Shown one piece after another: positions 25,564-33,883 of a stretch of DNA of 64,000 bases (positions within the stretch are counted from its first letter, which is position 1; every line of letters begins with the position of its first letter). The stretch lies in the NCBI GenBank assembly GCA_017481745.1, contig JAFUOV010000016.1, positions 1-64,000 on the forward strand, given 5' to 3'. Source of the stretch: Bacteroidaceae bacterium (lineage in GTDB: Bacteria > Bacteroidota > Bacteroidia > Bacteroidales > Barnesiellaceae_A). The notes under the pieces are model-generated. The model searched no databases. It worked only from the letters and a program-made list of their open reading frames with translations, and was not told where the DNA came from. The position numbers and the translations under genes were made by a program.

Positions 25564-27453
25564 ATGTCTTTTTTCAAGAAATCTCTAAGAGCTCTCGGAT
25601 TTGGTAACGAAGAGGAGCAAAAAGAACACATATATACCGCCAAGGATATAACCGATGCTACCGCTCAAAACAAGCATCAGCAAGGCAATAGTGTCGAGGA
25701 GAACAAACCCGCGACAAGCGAAGTGCCTGCAAGCAACCATAGCAATAGCGAAGTGGCACTGCCCGACACACTGCTCAACAAGGTCATTGAATTGGTCAAC
25801 GCTTCGTTCCCCGACTTTGTGCGTAAATATATCGACATCGAGGGTGAGAAAAAATATATCTACAACGAGTTGGGCGAGTCGTTCAAGGAGTACATCGAGC
25901 AGCTCAACAAGAATGCTCGTGAGCAATCGGAGACAGCCATAGCTTCTACCCGCAAGAAGTTGGAAGACGATATTGCAGCAATGCGCCGCAAAACTGCCGA
26001 ACTTGAGGAGCAAAAAGCCGAGATAAAAAATGCCCAACTCAGCGCCGAGCGACAGAAACGTGCCTTGAACGACAAGGTACACGACCTCGACAATCGCATC
26101 GCTACACTTGAAGCCGAGAAGGAGCAATATGAGCTCGAAAATAAGAGCCTTATAAACAAGCTGAAAGTTGCCGGTGTGAAGCAGCAAGAGGTTGACGATG
26201 CCAACGAAGAGATAAAACGTCTGTTGGGTGTCGTGCAAGAGATGAAGAGCAGTAAAGCTCCGTCGGAGGAGATGCAACAAGAACTTGCCGACAAGAACGC
26301 CGCTATCGAAGCGCTACAAGAGCGCATCACATACCTATCGTCGCAGAAGGATGAGTTGACCGAGAAAGTTGCTGCATCGGACAGCGAAAAGGAGAACCTG
26401 CTGACTACTCTTACCGAGAAAGAGAACATCATAGCACAACTTACCGAGGAGATAGCAACACTTGTAAAACAACAAGAAAGCAGCGCCGAGCAGTTGTCGG
26501 CTATGCAAGCTACCGAGAAGGCATCAATGATGTTACAATCGTCGCTCGAAGAGAGTCGCAAACGTTGTGCCGAATTGGAACAAGAAGCAGCCGAGCTACG
26601 CGCCACACAACAATGCAGCAATACCGAGGTCGAAAATATCGGACAGAAACTTACCGAGGCATTGCAAGCCAACAGCCGCCTTGCCGACGAGTTGAACAGC
26701 GCCTTGGGCAAAATCAAGGAGCAAGAGGAGGCAGCAAGCCAAGTGGCAGACATGATGAAACAAACCGAGCAACAAGCTCAACAATCGCGCGACGAGATTG
26801 CCGCTGTCAACGAGACATTGCAAAGCAAGGTTGAGGAGAACGCCCAGCTGCTCAATCGCATCGAAGAGATGCAAAAAGCAATGAATAAGTGCGAACAACA
26901 AATAGACGATTACAAGAAGAATAAAGAAGACCTCGATAAAGAGAGTGCCGAGAAGGATAAGATGCTGCAAGAGCTACGCCAAGAACTGCTGGAAGAGGGT
27001 CGCCTTCACGAGAAGTGCCAACAGGAGTTGTTAGAGGCACAAGAGGCACTGAAAGAGGCTGCCAAACAAAATCAAGCCACAAACGTCAAAGACAACAGCG
27101 AGGAGTTGGAAAAAGCCAACAATATGATTGCTGCGCTGAAGAAGCAACGTCAAGAGCTTGTGTCGCAAACAGCCACCCTTCGTTCACAAAACAAAGCTTA
27201 TGAAAATCAGATTGCATCGCTCGAGAACAAGCTCAACAACATGGCAGCCGACACATCGGACGATGCAGTTGATATCGTATCGGACATAGACATCAACTGG
27301 ATGATGCCCGTTCATCCCGATGACTTGGAAGAGGAGGCACGCCGTCGCGAAGAGCAAGAACGCGAGCGCCGCGAGGAGGAAGAGAAAGCCCGCCTTGTCG
27401 AAAAAGAACGCCGCGCAGCCCACGAAGAGTCGTCGCAAATGAGCTTGTGGTAA
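25564..27453 (+). CDS. Long coiled-coil protein of unknown function
   Basis: 629 residues from ATG 25564 (MSFFKKSLRALGFGNEEEQ); the frame is open further upstream to 25501 but that stretch has no protein-like character. A short, possibly globular segment lies at residues 70-120 (LPDTLLNKVIELVNASFPDF). Heptad-rich coiled coil then runs to about residue 560, and the tail is acidic then Arg/Glu-rich (DDLEEEARRREEQERERR) and ends SSQMSLW. There is no signal or membrane segment, so it is cytoplasmic and perhaps cytoskeletal or scaffold-like, which is inference from shape only. It leads a same-strand cluster with the prenyl synthase 36 bp downstream. Confidence 0.8.
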   Translation: MSFFKKSLRALGFGNEEEQKEHIYTAKDITDATAQNKHQQGNSVEENKPATSEVPASNHSNSEVALPDTLLNKVIELVNASFPDFVRKYIDIEGEKKYIYNELGESFKEYIEQLNKNAREQSETAIASTRKKLEDDIAAMRRKTAELEEQKAEIKNAQLSAERQKRALNDKVHDLDNRIATLEAEKEQYELENKSLINKLKVAGVKQQEVDDANEEIKRLLGVVQEMKSSKAPSEEMQQELADKNAAIEALQERITYLSSQKDELTEKVAASDSEKENLLTTLTEKENIIAQLTEEIATLVKQQESSAEQLSAMQATEKASMMLQSSLEESRKRCAELEQEAAELRATQQCSNTEVENIGQKLTEALQANSRLADELNSALGKIKEQEEAASQVADMMKQTEQQAQQSRDEIAAVNETLQSKVEENAQLLNRIEEMQKAMNKCEQQIDDYKKNKEDLDKESAEKDKMLQELRQELLEEGRLHEKCQQELLEAQEALKEAAKQNQATNVKDNSEELEKANNMIAALKKQRQELVSQTATLRSQNKAYENQIASLENKLNNMAADTSDDAVDIVSDIDINWMMPVHPDDLEEEARRREEQERERREEEEKARLVEKERRAAHEESSQMSLW

Positions 27454-27489
27454 AACAAAAAACTCTATTAGTAACCAACAACACAATAT

Positions 27490-28467
27490 ATGAAACAGAA
27501 ACTTTCGCAATATCTCGACATTATAAACGATAGCCTTGCAGCGATAAACTATCCTCAAGAGCCCGATTCGTTATATGCTCCTATCCGCTACGAATTGTCG
27601 TTGGGCGGCAAACGCATACGCCCCATGCTCATGCTCATGGCATGCGAACTCTTTGGTGGCGACATCAACCAAGCCGTTTCGCCGGCTATCGGATTGGAGA
27701 TTTTCCACAACTTCACATTGTTGCACGACGACGTGATGGACAAGTCGGATTTGCGCCGTGGCAAACCTACCGTACACAAGGTATGGGACGAAAACCATGC
27801 CATACTATCGGGCGATGCCATGCAGATTATTGCTACACAACACATGGCTCAAGTTGCACCCCGACTGATGCCTGCTGTGATGGAAACGTTCTTGAAAACC
27901 GCCCTTGAGATATGCGAGGGACAGCAGTTTGACATGGAGTTTGAACAACGCAACGACGTGTCGACCGACGAGTACCTCAACATGATACGCCTAAAAACAG
28001 CCGTTCTGCTGGGTTGCGCCCTTAAAATAGGCGCATTGGTAGCAGGTGCTCCGGTGGCTCAAGCCAATACGCTCTACCGCTTTGGAGAAAACTTGGGCTT
28101 GGCATTCCAACTGCAAGACGACTTCTTGGACGTATATGGCGATCCCATCATCTTTGGTAAAAACATTGGTGGCGATATTACCAACGAGAAGAAAACATTC
28201 ATGCTCATCGAGGCAATGCGCCTCGCCGAGGGCAAAGACAAAGAGATGCTCGAGCACTACTTGGGCAATAACGATGTTGAGCCCCGCGAGAAGATAGAGG
28301 CTATCACCAACGTATATAACAACTTGGGTATAGACAAGTTGTGCCACGAGAAGATGGAGGCTTACTACAATGCCGCACTTGCTTGCATGGACGAAATACT
28401 CGTTCCCGAGGATCGCAAACTCCCCCTCTTGGCTTTGGCACAATCATTGATGAACCGCGACCACTGA
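27490..28467 (+). CDS. Polyprenyl diphosphate synthase
   Basis: 325 residues of the trans-isoprenyl diphosphate synthase family. It has the first Asp-rich motif in LLHDDVMDKSDLRRG (DDxxD) and the second in LQDDFLDVYGD. The N-terminus has GGKRIRPML (the isopentenyl diphosphate-binding Gly-Lys-Arg). Chain length of the product cannot be read; in Bacteroidales such genes usually make the side chain of menaquinone or are listed as octaprenyl/geranylgeranyl synthases. It is followed at once by the unknown gene at 28469. Confidence 0.93.
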   Translation: MKQKLSQYLDIINDSLAAINYPQEPDSLYAPIRYELSLGGKRIRPMLMLMACELFGGDINQAVSPAIGLEIFHNFTLLHDDVMDKSDLRRGKPTVHKVWDENHAILSGDAMQIIATQHMAQVAPRLMPAVMETFLKTALEICEGQQFDMEFEQRNDVSTDEYLNMIRLKTAVLLGCALKIGALVAGAPVAQANTLYRFGENLGLAFQLQDDFLDVYGDPIIFGKNIGGDITNEKKTFMLIEAMRLAEGKDKEMLEHYLGNNDVEPREKIEAITNVYNNLGIDKLCHEKMEAYYNAALACMDEILVPEDRKLPLLALAQSLMNRDH

Positions 28468-28468
28468 T

Positions 28469-29170
28469 ATGCCTTACCGTCGACTACCCAATACCGATGC
28501 TGCGCGTATCACAGCACTCCGCAAAGCTATTGATATGGAGTTGCGTCAGACGCCCGACAACCAACCGGCTTCGTTCAAGATACTGAACGAGGCAAAACTT
28601 GTGTGCGGTCGTTTTGAGGCAGCCGTAAAGCAGTTCCGTTTTCACTACGACGAGATGGCAAAGTGTAACAAACGCTTCCAACCGCTGTGCCGCATGGCGC
28701 GATTGTATGTTTCGCACTTCATTCAGGTGCTGAATATGACGGTATTGCGCAACGAAATAAAGGCCGAATATAAAGCGCTATACCAACTTGCTCCCGGCGA
28801 CAACACCCTACCCGACCTTGCCTCGGAGAACGCGCTTGCCCAATGGGGACAACGCATCATTGACGGTGAGAACAAACGTATAGCCCAACGTGGCGGAACA
28901 CCTATATACAACCCTACCATCGCCAAGGTGAAGGTTCACTACGATATATTTATCGAAGCCCGCTATGAGCGCGACCGCTATAAGAAACAGATGCAACGCT
29001 CGCTCGACCAACTCAACGCCCTGCGCGAAGAGGTGGATGCTTTGATACTGAAGATATGGGATGAAGTGGAGGGACACTACAACAATCTGTCGGGCGAGAG
29101 TCGTATAGAGAAGTGCCGCGCATACGGCGTTATATACTATTATCGCAAAAACGAAAAACAACCTTCATGA
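28469..29170 (+). CDS. Conserved hypothetical protein between prenyl synthase and tatD
   Basis: 233 residues, unrecognised. It is basic and largely helical, with many aromatic and Arg residues (YRRLPNTDAARITALRKA, FRFHYDEMAKCNKRF, YERDRYKKQMQRSLDQL). There is no signal or membrane segment. The start ATG lies 1 bp after the preceding stop, and its stop overlaps tatD by 4 bp, so it is translated as part of the operon. A similar small protein occurs widely in Bacteroidales as far as I recall, without assigned function. Confidence 0.75.
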   Translation: MPYRRLPNTDAARITALRKAIDMELRQTPDNQPASFKILNEAKLVCGRFEAAVKQFRFHYDEMAKCNKRFQPLCRMARLYVSHFIQVLNMTVLRNEIKAEYKALYQLAPGDNTLPDLASENALAQWGQRIIDGENKRIAQRGGTPIYNPTIAKVKVHYDIFIEARYERDRYKKQMQRSLDQLNALREEVDALILKIWDEVEGHYNNLSGESRIEKCRAYGVIYYYRKNEKQPS

Positions 29171-29934
29171 TAGACAGCCATACGCACATATACATGGAGG
29201 AGTTTGACACCGACCGCAACGATGTCATAACACGAGCCGTTGCTGCCGGAGTGTGCCACATGATACTGCCCAATGTCGATATGGAGAGTATCGAACCACT
29301 GCATAGAACCATCGAGCAATACCCTCATCGCTGCCATGCTGCCATGGGACTGCATCCCACATCGGTAGCAGCAGACTTTGGCAACCATTTATCCGCCATT
29401 CGTCCTTTGTTCGACACCCATCACTATTGTGCTGTTGGCGAGATAGGCATAGACCTCTATTGGGACAAGACCTTCCGCAACGAGCAGTGCGAAGCCTTTG
29501 CCACACAGATAGAGTGGTCGCAAGAGTTGGACTTACCCATCATCATACACTCGCGCGAGGCATTCGACACCACCTTGTCGGTACTACAACAATTCCCCAA
29601 AGATAGTGTCAAAGGCGTATTTCACAGCTTTACAGGCACAGCACAAGAGGTAGAAACCATACGCAACCGAGTGGGCGATTTCTATTTCGGCATCAACGGT
29701 ATCGTAACATTCAAGAATGCACACCTCGAGAAGCTTGTAGAGGCTATCGGGATAGACCGTCTGCTGCTTGAGACAGATGCGCCATACCTTGCCCCCACAC
29801 CCCACCGAGGCAAGCGTAACGAGCCGGCATACGTGCCTTACATGGCAGCTCGCGTAGCACAAATATTGGGCATGAGTATCGAGGAGGTGGATGCAGCCAC
29901 TACTCACAACACCCGCACATTGTTTAGTATCTGA
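29167..29934 (+). CDS. tatD: TatD-family metal-dependent hydrolase (DNase)
   Basis: 255 residues from ATG 29167, which overlaps the previous stop (ATGA). The TIM-barrel metal ligands are visible: DSHTHIY at the N-terminus, GEIGIDLYWD near residue 92, IIHSREAF near 127, FHSFTGT near 152, LLETDAPYL near 200. Family members (TatD, YcfH) are 3'-5' exonucleases or deoxyribonucleases. An earlier in-frame start at 29113 would lie inside the preceding gene and lacks the family N-terminus. Confidence 0.93.
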   Translation: MIDSHTHIYMEEFDTDRNDVITRAVAAGVCHMILPNVDMESIEPLHRTIEQYPHRCHAAMGLHPTSVAADFGNHLSAIRPLFDTHHYCAVGEIGIDLYWDKTFRNEQCEAFATQIEWSQELDLPIIIHSREAFDTTLSVLQQFPKDSVKGVFHSFTGTAQEVETIRNRVGDFYFGINGIVTFKNAHLEKLVEAIGIDRLLLETDAPYLAPTPHRGKRNEPAYVPYMAARVAQILGMSIEEVDAATTHNTRTLFSI

Positions 29935-29935
29935 T

Positions 29936-30526
29936 ATGGATTGGAATTTGGCATTTGAAGTATTAGGCACTATCGTAGGACTTATATACCTATACTACGA
30001 ATACAAGGCACACCGATTGCTGTGGCTGATGGGCATCATCATGCCGGCTGTATCTATTGGTGTGTATTACAATGCCGGATTATATGCCGATATGGGCATA
30101 AACATCTACTATATACTTGCCGGTGTATATGGTTACATCGTTTGGACTTTCAAGAACAAACGTCGCCGCACCGTAGAACTACCCATTACACGCACACCAC
30201 GCCGCACATACATATATGCAATAGCTATTACTATATGTACCCACTGCGCCATATATACCATACTACGGCACTTTACCGATAGCACCGTTCCCGGATGGGA
30301 TGCCTTTACCACAGCACTCAGCATTACAGCCATGTGGATGCTGGCACGTAAGTATATAGAGCAATGGTGGGTGTGGATTGTCGTCGACATCGTTTCGGCA
30401 GGATTGTATATATATAAAGGTATATATTTCTATGCCGCATTATATGCCCTCTATGCCGTTGTTGCCGTATTGGGATACTATAATTGGAAAAAACTCATGT
30501 TGCATGAAAACAATCAATCCCTATAA
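29936..30526 (+). CDS. pnuC: PnuC-family vitamin transporter, probably thiamine (PnuT-like)
   Basis: 196 residues with about seven membrane segments. The family signature is near the C-terminus (EQWWVWIVVDIVSAGLYIYK, then GYYNWKK). PnuC proteins import nicotinamide riboside, and the PnuT subgroup imports thiamine. The next gene, overlapping by 23 bp, is thiamine pyrophosphokinase, which traps imported thiamine as its diphosphate, so thiamine is the likelier substrate. The ATG at 29936 lies 1 bp after the tatD stop. No TPP riboswitch is visible, since the gene is embedded in the operon. Confidence 0.9.
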   Translation: MDWNLAFEVLGTIVGLIYLYYEYKAHRLLWLMGIIMPAVSIGVYYNAGLYADMGINIYYILAGVYGYIVWTFKNKRRRTVELPITRTPRRTYIYAIAITICTHCAIYTILRHFTDSTVPGWDAFTTALSITAMWMLARKYIEQWWVWIVVDIVSAGLYIYKGIYFYAALYALYAVVAVLGYYNWKKLMLHENNQSL

Positions 30527-31133
30527 ATATCCGTCGGCAGTTGTCGTAGGCAATGGCGATTTTCCACAAGGGTCGCTTGCGCTCGAGGTGCTTGACCACG
30601 CACAGACAATAGTTGTGTGCGATGGCGCAGCCAACGCCTATATACCCACCGGACGACCCTTCGACATGATAATAGGCGACGGCGACTCTATCCTACCCGA
30701 GCTCAAGAGCAGATATTCATCTCGCATCATCATATCGTCGTGTCAAGAGACCAACGACCAGACCAAGGCGGTATCATACCTTGCCGAGCAGGGTATAAAA
30801 GAGATTGCCATCGTGGGTGCAACAGGCAAACGCGACGACCACACATTGGGCAACATCAGCCTGTTGATGGAATACTTCAAGCAGGGCATCACAGCCTGCA
30901 TCTATACCGACCACGGTATCTTTATGCCCACCCTTGGCGATACGATTATAACCACCCAACCCGGGCAGCAAATATCTATCTTCAACTTTGGCTGCAAAGT
31001 CCTTTCGGCAGAGGGACTGAAATACCCCATCCGCCCCTTTGAAAGTTGGTGGCAAGGCACACTGAACGAAGCCACCGCCTCACAATGCACCTTCAAAGCC
31101 GATGGTGCGTACCTCATATATTGGGCATTATAA
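30504..31133 (+). CDS. Thiamine pyrophosphokinase
   Basis: 209 residues. It transfers pyrophosphate from ATP to thiamine to make thiamine diphosphate. The motifs are VVCDGAAN, DMIIGDGDS (phosphate/Mg site), ETNDQTKAV and GATGKRDDHTLGN. The C-terminal thiamine-binding domain runs from about residue 135. The start at 30504 lies inside the end of pnuC (23-bp overlap), which agrees with the family N-terminus; a longer in-frame start at 30378 is rejected because it would read through pnuC. Last gene of the operon. Confidence 0.93.
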   Translation: MKTINPYKYPSAVVVGNGDFPQGSLALEVLDHAQTIVVCDGAANAYIPTGRPFDMIIGDGDSILPELKSRYSSRIIISSCQETNDQTKAVSYLAEQGIKEIAIVGATGKRDDHTLGNISLLMEYFKQGITACIYTDHGIFMPTLGDTIITTQPGQQISIFNFGCKVLSAEGLKYPIRPFESWWQGTLNEATASQCTFKADGAYLIYWAL

Positions 31134-31167
31134 AAAAAACGAGAAGCGGCATTGTTGCCACTCCTCG
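31132..31167 (-). terminator. Intrinsic terminator of the 59-residue HTH gene
   Basis: On the reverse strand CGAGGAGTGGCA pairs with TGCCGCTTCTCG (31167-31140, two G-U pairs), followed by eight T residues (31139-31132). Confidence 0.82.
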
Positions 31168-31191
31168 ACTTATCTTACATGGGTAAGAACC

Positions 31192-31371
31192 TTATTGAGC
31201 CGGTGCCCATTTGCAGCGAACAGGCGATACGATAGCGCCCTCCTCCTTCAACTGCTTCATGGCTTTATCCACCTCTTTGCGGTCAAGACCGGCAAGTTCG
31301 GCTATCTTACCTGCATTAAGAGGCTCTCCGGCTGCTTTCATTACTTGCAATACTTTATCTTTTGTTTCCAT
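31192..31371 (-). CDS. 59-residue winged-helix/HTH protein
   Basis: A small ORF reading [20 protein letters not shown], then [30 protein letters not shown] and ending WAPAQ. The pattern (helix, turn, recognition helix, beta wing) fits a stand-alone winged helix like those of the MarR/ArsR type found in Bacteroides. A terminator follows, and the preceding gene on the same strand is rubrerythrin 150 bp upstream. It has a clean ATG and compact length. DNA binding is inferred; the target is unknown. Confidence 0.78.
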   Translation of the reverse strand: METKDKVLQVMKAAGEPLNAGKIAELAGLDRKEVDKAMKQLKEEGAIVSPVRCKWAPAQ

Positions 31372-31446
31372 ACTATAAGGCTTTAAATAATTGTTTACAA
31401 TATCATAATAAGTTTTATATCAGCCAATTGCATTTTTGGGGCAGCA

Positions 31447-31470
31447 AGGCGCCTCGTCACCGAGACGCCT
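31447..31470 (-). terminator. Hairpin between rubrerythrin and the HTH gene
   Basis: AGGCGCCTCG (31447-31456) and CGAGACGCCT (31461-31470) pair with one mismatch around a 4-nt loop. There is no T-run on either strand, so it may be a stabilising 3' hairpin of the rubrerythrin transcript rather than a true terminator. Confidence 0.35.
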
Positions 31471-31522
31471 CGCCTAACAACTCTGAAAAAAACTATTCTA
31501 TGTCTTTTGTGGCAACTAACTA

Positions 31523-32068
31523 TTATTTCTTGAAGTAGCGGTTGTAAAGACCTTCGAATGCTTTGCCATGGCGAGCTTCGTCTTTTGCCATTTCATGTAC
31601 GGTGTCGTGGATGGCATCGTAACCCAATTGTTTGGCGCGAGTAGCGATACGAAGTTTGTCGGCGCAAGCACCACACTCGGCGTTCATGCGGGCATCAAGG
31701 TTCTTCTTGGTATCCCATACAACTTCACCGAGCAACTCGGCAAACTTGGCAGCGTGTTCAGCCTCTTCCCAAGCGAAGCGTTTGTAAGCCTCGGCAATTT
31801 CGGGATAGCCTTCACGATCGGCTTGGCGGCTCATGGCAAGGTACATACCTACTTCGGTACATTCGCCCATGAAGTGTGCACGGAGACCTTCCATCACTTC
31901 TTGGTCTTCTACTATACCATCACCTATATGATGCTCCGAAACAAATTGGAGAGCTGCATTCTCGTTGAGCACTTCAAATTTCGAAGCGGGAACTTTACAT
32001 TGAGGACATCTTTCGGGAGCGGCATCGCCTTCGTGGATATAACCACATACTGTACAGATAAATTTCAT
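31523..32068 (-). CDS. rbr: Rubrerythrin (reverse type, N-terminal rubredoxin domain)
   Basis: 181 residues. A rubredoxin-like Fe(Cys)4 site sits at the N-terminus ([18 protein letters not shown]), followed by a four-helix di-iron domain ([47 protein letters not shown]). The order, rubredoxin first, is that of reverse rubrerythrins. These scavenge hydrogen peroxide in the cytoplasm of anaerobes. It follows perR by 38 bp and is probably cotranscribed with it, hence a peroxide-defence operon. Confidence 0.95.
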   Translation of the reverse strand: MKFICTVCGYIHEGDAAPERCPQCKVPASKFEVLNENAALQFVSEHHIGDGIVEDQEVMEGLRAHFMGECTEVGMYLAMSRQADREGYPEIAEAYKRFAWEEAEHAAKFAELLGEVVWDTKKNLDARMNAECGACADKLRIATRAKQLGYDAIHDTVHEMAKDEARHGKAFEGLYNRYFKK

Positions 32069-32106
32069 AACTTTAGGTTTTAAATGATTGTGTTATAATT
32101 ATTAAT

Positions 32107-32529
32107 TTAGTTTACTCTTTTACTATTACACTCGGCACAATAGCCTATGCAATAAGTTTCGCTCATCTCTACCGAAACACCCGAGGGCATGGCGGGTATC
32201 CAGTGAGCCTCGACATTGACATCGAGTATGGCACCGCATTGGCGGCAACGGAAATGGATGTGGGGATCCATACAGGCATCAAATCGAGCATTCTTCTCCT
32301 CTATCGTAATGAGGCGCACAACGCCTCGTTCTACAAGCAAGTTGAGCGTATTGTATACGGTTGCTTTCGACAAGGTAGGCATCTCGGGATAGAGGTCGGC
32401 AAAAATCATCTCGGCGGTAGGATGTGTGCGATGTGTCATCAGATACTCCATCACTGCCATGCGTTGCATCGAGGGTTTTATACCGTGCAACTCGAGACGT
32501 TCTTTAACCATATTTTTTATCGCATCCAT
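32107..32529 (-). CDS. perR: Fur-family regulator, PerR-like
   Basis: 140 residues from ATG 32529; a longer frame to 32646 crosses the promoter and is rejected. The winged-helix domain contains TLSKATVYNTLNLLVERGVV. The dimerisation domain has DPHIHFRCRQCG and a second Cys pair in YCAECN, a structural Zn(Cys)4 site. The regulatory metal site can be formed by His/Asp of DACMDPHIH. Assignment to PerR rather than Fur rests on the adjacent rubrerythrin gene; the key Asp/Glu that separates the two was not verified by alignment. Confidence 0.88.
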   Translation of the reverse strand: MDAIKNMVKERLELHGIKPSMQRMAVMEYLMTHRTHPTAEMIFADLYPEMPTLSKATVYNTLNLLVERGVVRLITIEEKNARFDACMDPHIHFRCRQCGAILDVNVEAHWIPAMPSGVSVEMSETYCIGYCAECNSKRVN

Positions 32530-32560
32530 TTTTAGAATTATTCCATTTTTGTTTTCGATG

Positions 32561-32591
32561 CAAATATATAGTCTATTTTTACGCTTGTCAA
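32561..32591 (-). promoter_or_regulatory. Promoter of perR-rbr
   Basis: On the reverse strand: TTGAC (32591-32587), a spacer of about 19 bp, TATATTTG (32568-32561). The start site would be near 32553, about 25 bp before the perR ATG. Confidence 0.65.
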
Positions 32592-32649
32592 GAGCTTTTA
32601 CAATATTTAACACAACTTTTTTCAATACACAAACGCGCGCAGACATACT

Positions 32650-32670
32650 AATAACTGAAATTCAGTTATT
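32650..32670. promoter_or_regulatory. Perfect 21-bp palindrome, possible PerR/Fur operator
   Basis: AATAACTGAA, one central base, TTCAGTTATT. It is AT-rich with 10-bp arms, the size and shape of Per/Fur boxes, and lies about 60 bp upstream of the perR -33 element and 39 bp after the lysA stop. No T-run follows on either strand, so a terminator role is less likely. Confidence 0.45.
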
Positions 32671-32708
32671 TATAAGAAAATAAAAGTGAGAAAAAAAATA
32701 GGATTAAA

Positions 32709-33848
32709 CTACTCGTTTATGAACAGAGCACCGGGTAATGGGCGCGAATTGTACTGCATAGACATCGACTCGCCATAGGCGCCGGCAGAACGGATAGCAA
32801 TAATATCGCCTCTATGTGTAACGGGCAGCTCTACATCGGTGCCAAAGCAATCGGACGACTCGCACACCGGACCTACGACATCATAGGCACACATTTCACC
32901 ACCGCGAGCCGAGAGATTTTCTATCTTATGAACGGCTTGATAGAGTGCCGGGCGCAGCAACTCGGTCATACCTGCATCAAGTATGGCAAATTGGCGGTCG
33001 AGACCCTGCTTAATATATAGTACGCGCGAGAGAAGCGAACCACATTGACACACGATGGCACGCCCCAACTCAAAGTGTAGCGACTGCCCCGGCTGCAAGT
33101 GCAAGTGTGTCTTGAAGAGATTGAAAAACGCAGCGAAATCGGGCATAGGGTTTTCATCGGGATTATCGTAATCGACACCCAATCCACCACCTACGTTTAT
33201 ATAATCCATCGCCACACCCTGCCCGGCATACTTCTCTTGCAGGGCGTTTACTTTCTCACACAATAGTTTATAGGGCTCGAGCGTGAGGATTTGCGAACCG
33301 ATATGAAAATGCAAGCCTCGCAGCTGCACATGCGATAGCGAACAAGCCAACGCAACAGCCTCATCCAATACCGAAATATCAATACCGAACTTATTTTCAC
33401 TCAAGCCGGTTGTTATATAATGATGTGTGTGTGCATCAATGTGCGGATTGACACGCAATGCCACTCGCGCCACTGCACCACTTGCACCGGCAAGGTCGTT
33501 GATTACTTGAAGTTCCTCGACCGACTCGACATTGAAACAGCCTATTGACTGCGACAAAGCCAAGCGTATCTCGTCGTCGGTCTTTCCTACGCCCGAATAT
33601 ACAATTTTATCAGCACTGATGCCCGCAGCAAGAGCAAGACGTATCTCGCCACCACTCACACAGTCGGCACCCAAGCCGGCATCGGCAATAATCTGCAATA
33701 GATGCTTGTTGCTATTTGCCTTCAAGGCATAGTGCACCACGCTACCGCAAGGCTGCGAAGCTACAACAGCATCGAGCGTGCGGCGCAATAACGCTACATC
33801 ATATACATAACAGGGCGTTTTTAAGCCCGACAGAAGTTCCAATCTCAT
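32709..33848 (-). CDS. lysA: Diaminopimelate decarboxylase
   Basis: 379 residues of the alanine-racemase-fold PLP decarboxylases, performing the last step of lysine synthesis. The PLP Lys is in YALKANSNKHLL. The His/Gly motifs are LHFHIGSQ and NVGGGLGVDY, and the substrate-binding segment near the C-terminus is GPVCESSDCFG. It is somewhat shorter than E. coli LysA (420). It follows lysC by 35 bp on the same strand and forms a lysine-branch pair with it. Confidence 0.96.
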   Translation of the reverse strand: MRLELLSGLKTPCYVYDVALLRRTLDAVVASQPCGSVVHYALKANSNKHLLQIIADAGLGADCVSGGEIRLALAAGISADKIVYSGVGKTDDEIRLALSQSIGCFNVESVEELQVINDLAGASGAVARVALRVNPHIDAHTHHYITTGLSENKFGIDISVLDEAVALACSLSHVQLRGLHFHIGSQILTLEPYKLLCEKVNALQEKYAGQGVAMDYINVGGGLGVDYDNPDENPMPDFAAFFNLFKTHLHLQPGQSLHFELGRAIVCQCGSLLSRVLYIKQGLDRQFAILDAGMTELLRPALYQAVHKIENLSARGGEMCAYDVVGPVCESSDCFGTDVELPVTHRGDIIAIRSAGAYGESMSMQYNSRPLPGALFINE

Positions 33849-33883
33849 ACCTTAAAACTATAAAGAACCTATCAACAAAATAT

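Noticed and set aside
29800-29940. TPP riboswitch before the thiamine transporter and kinase genes
   Set aside because: No thi-box sequence, and the transporter start lies one base after the tatD stop, leaving no leader.
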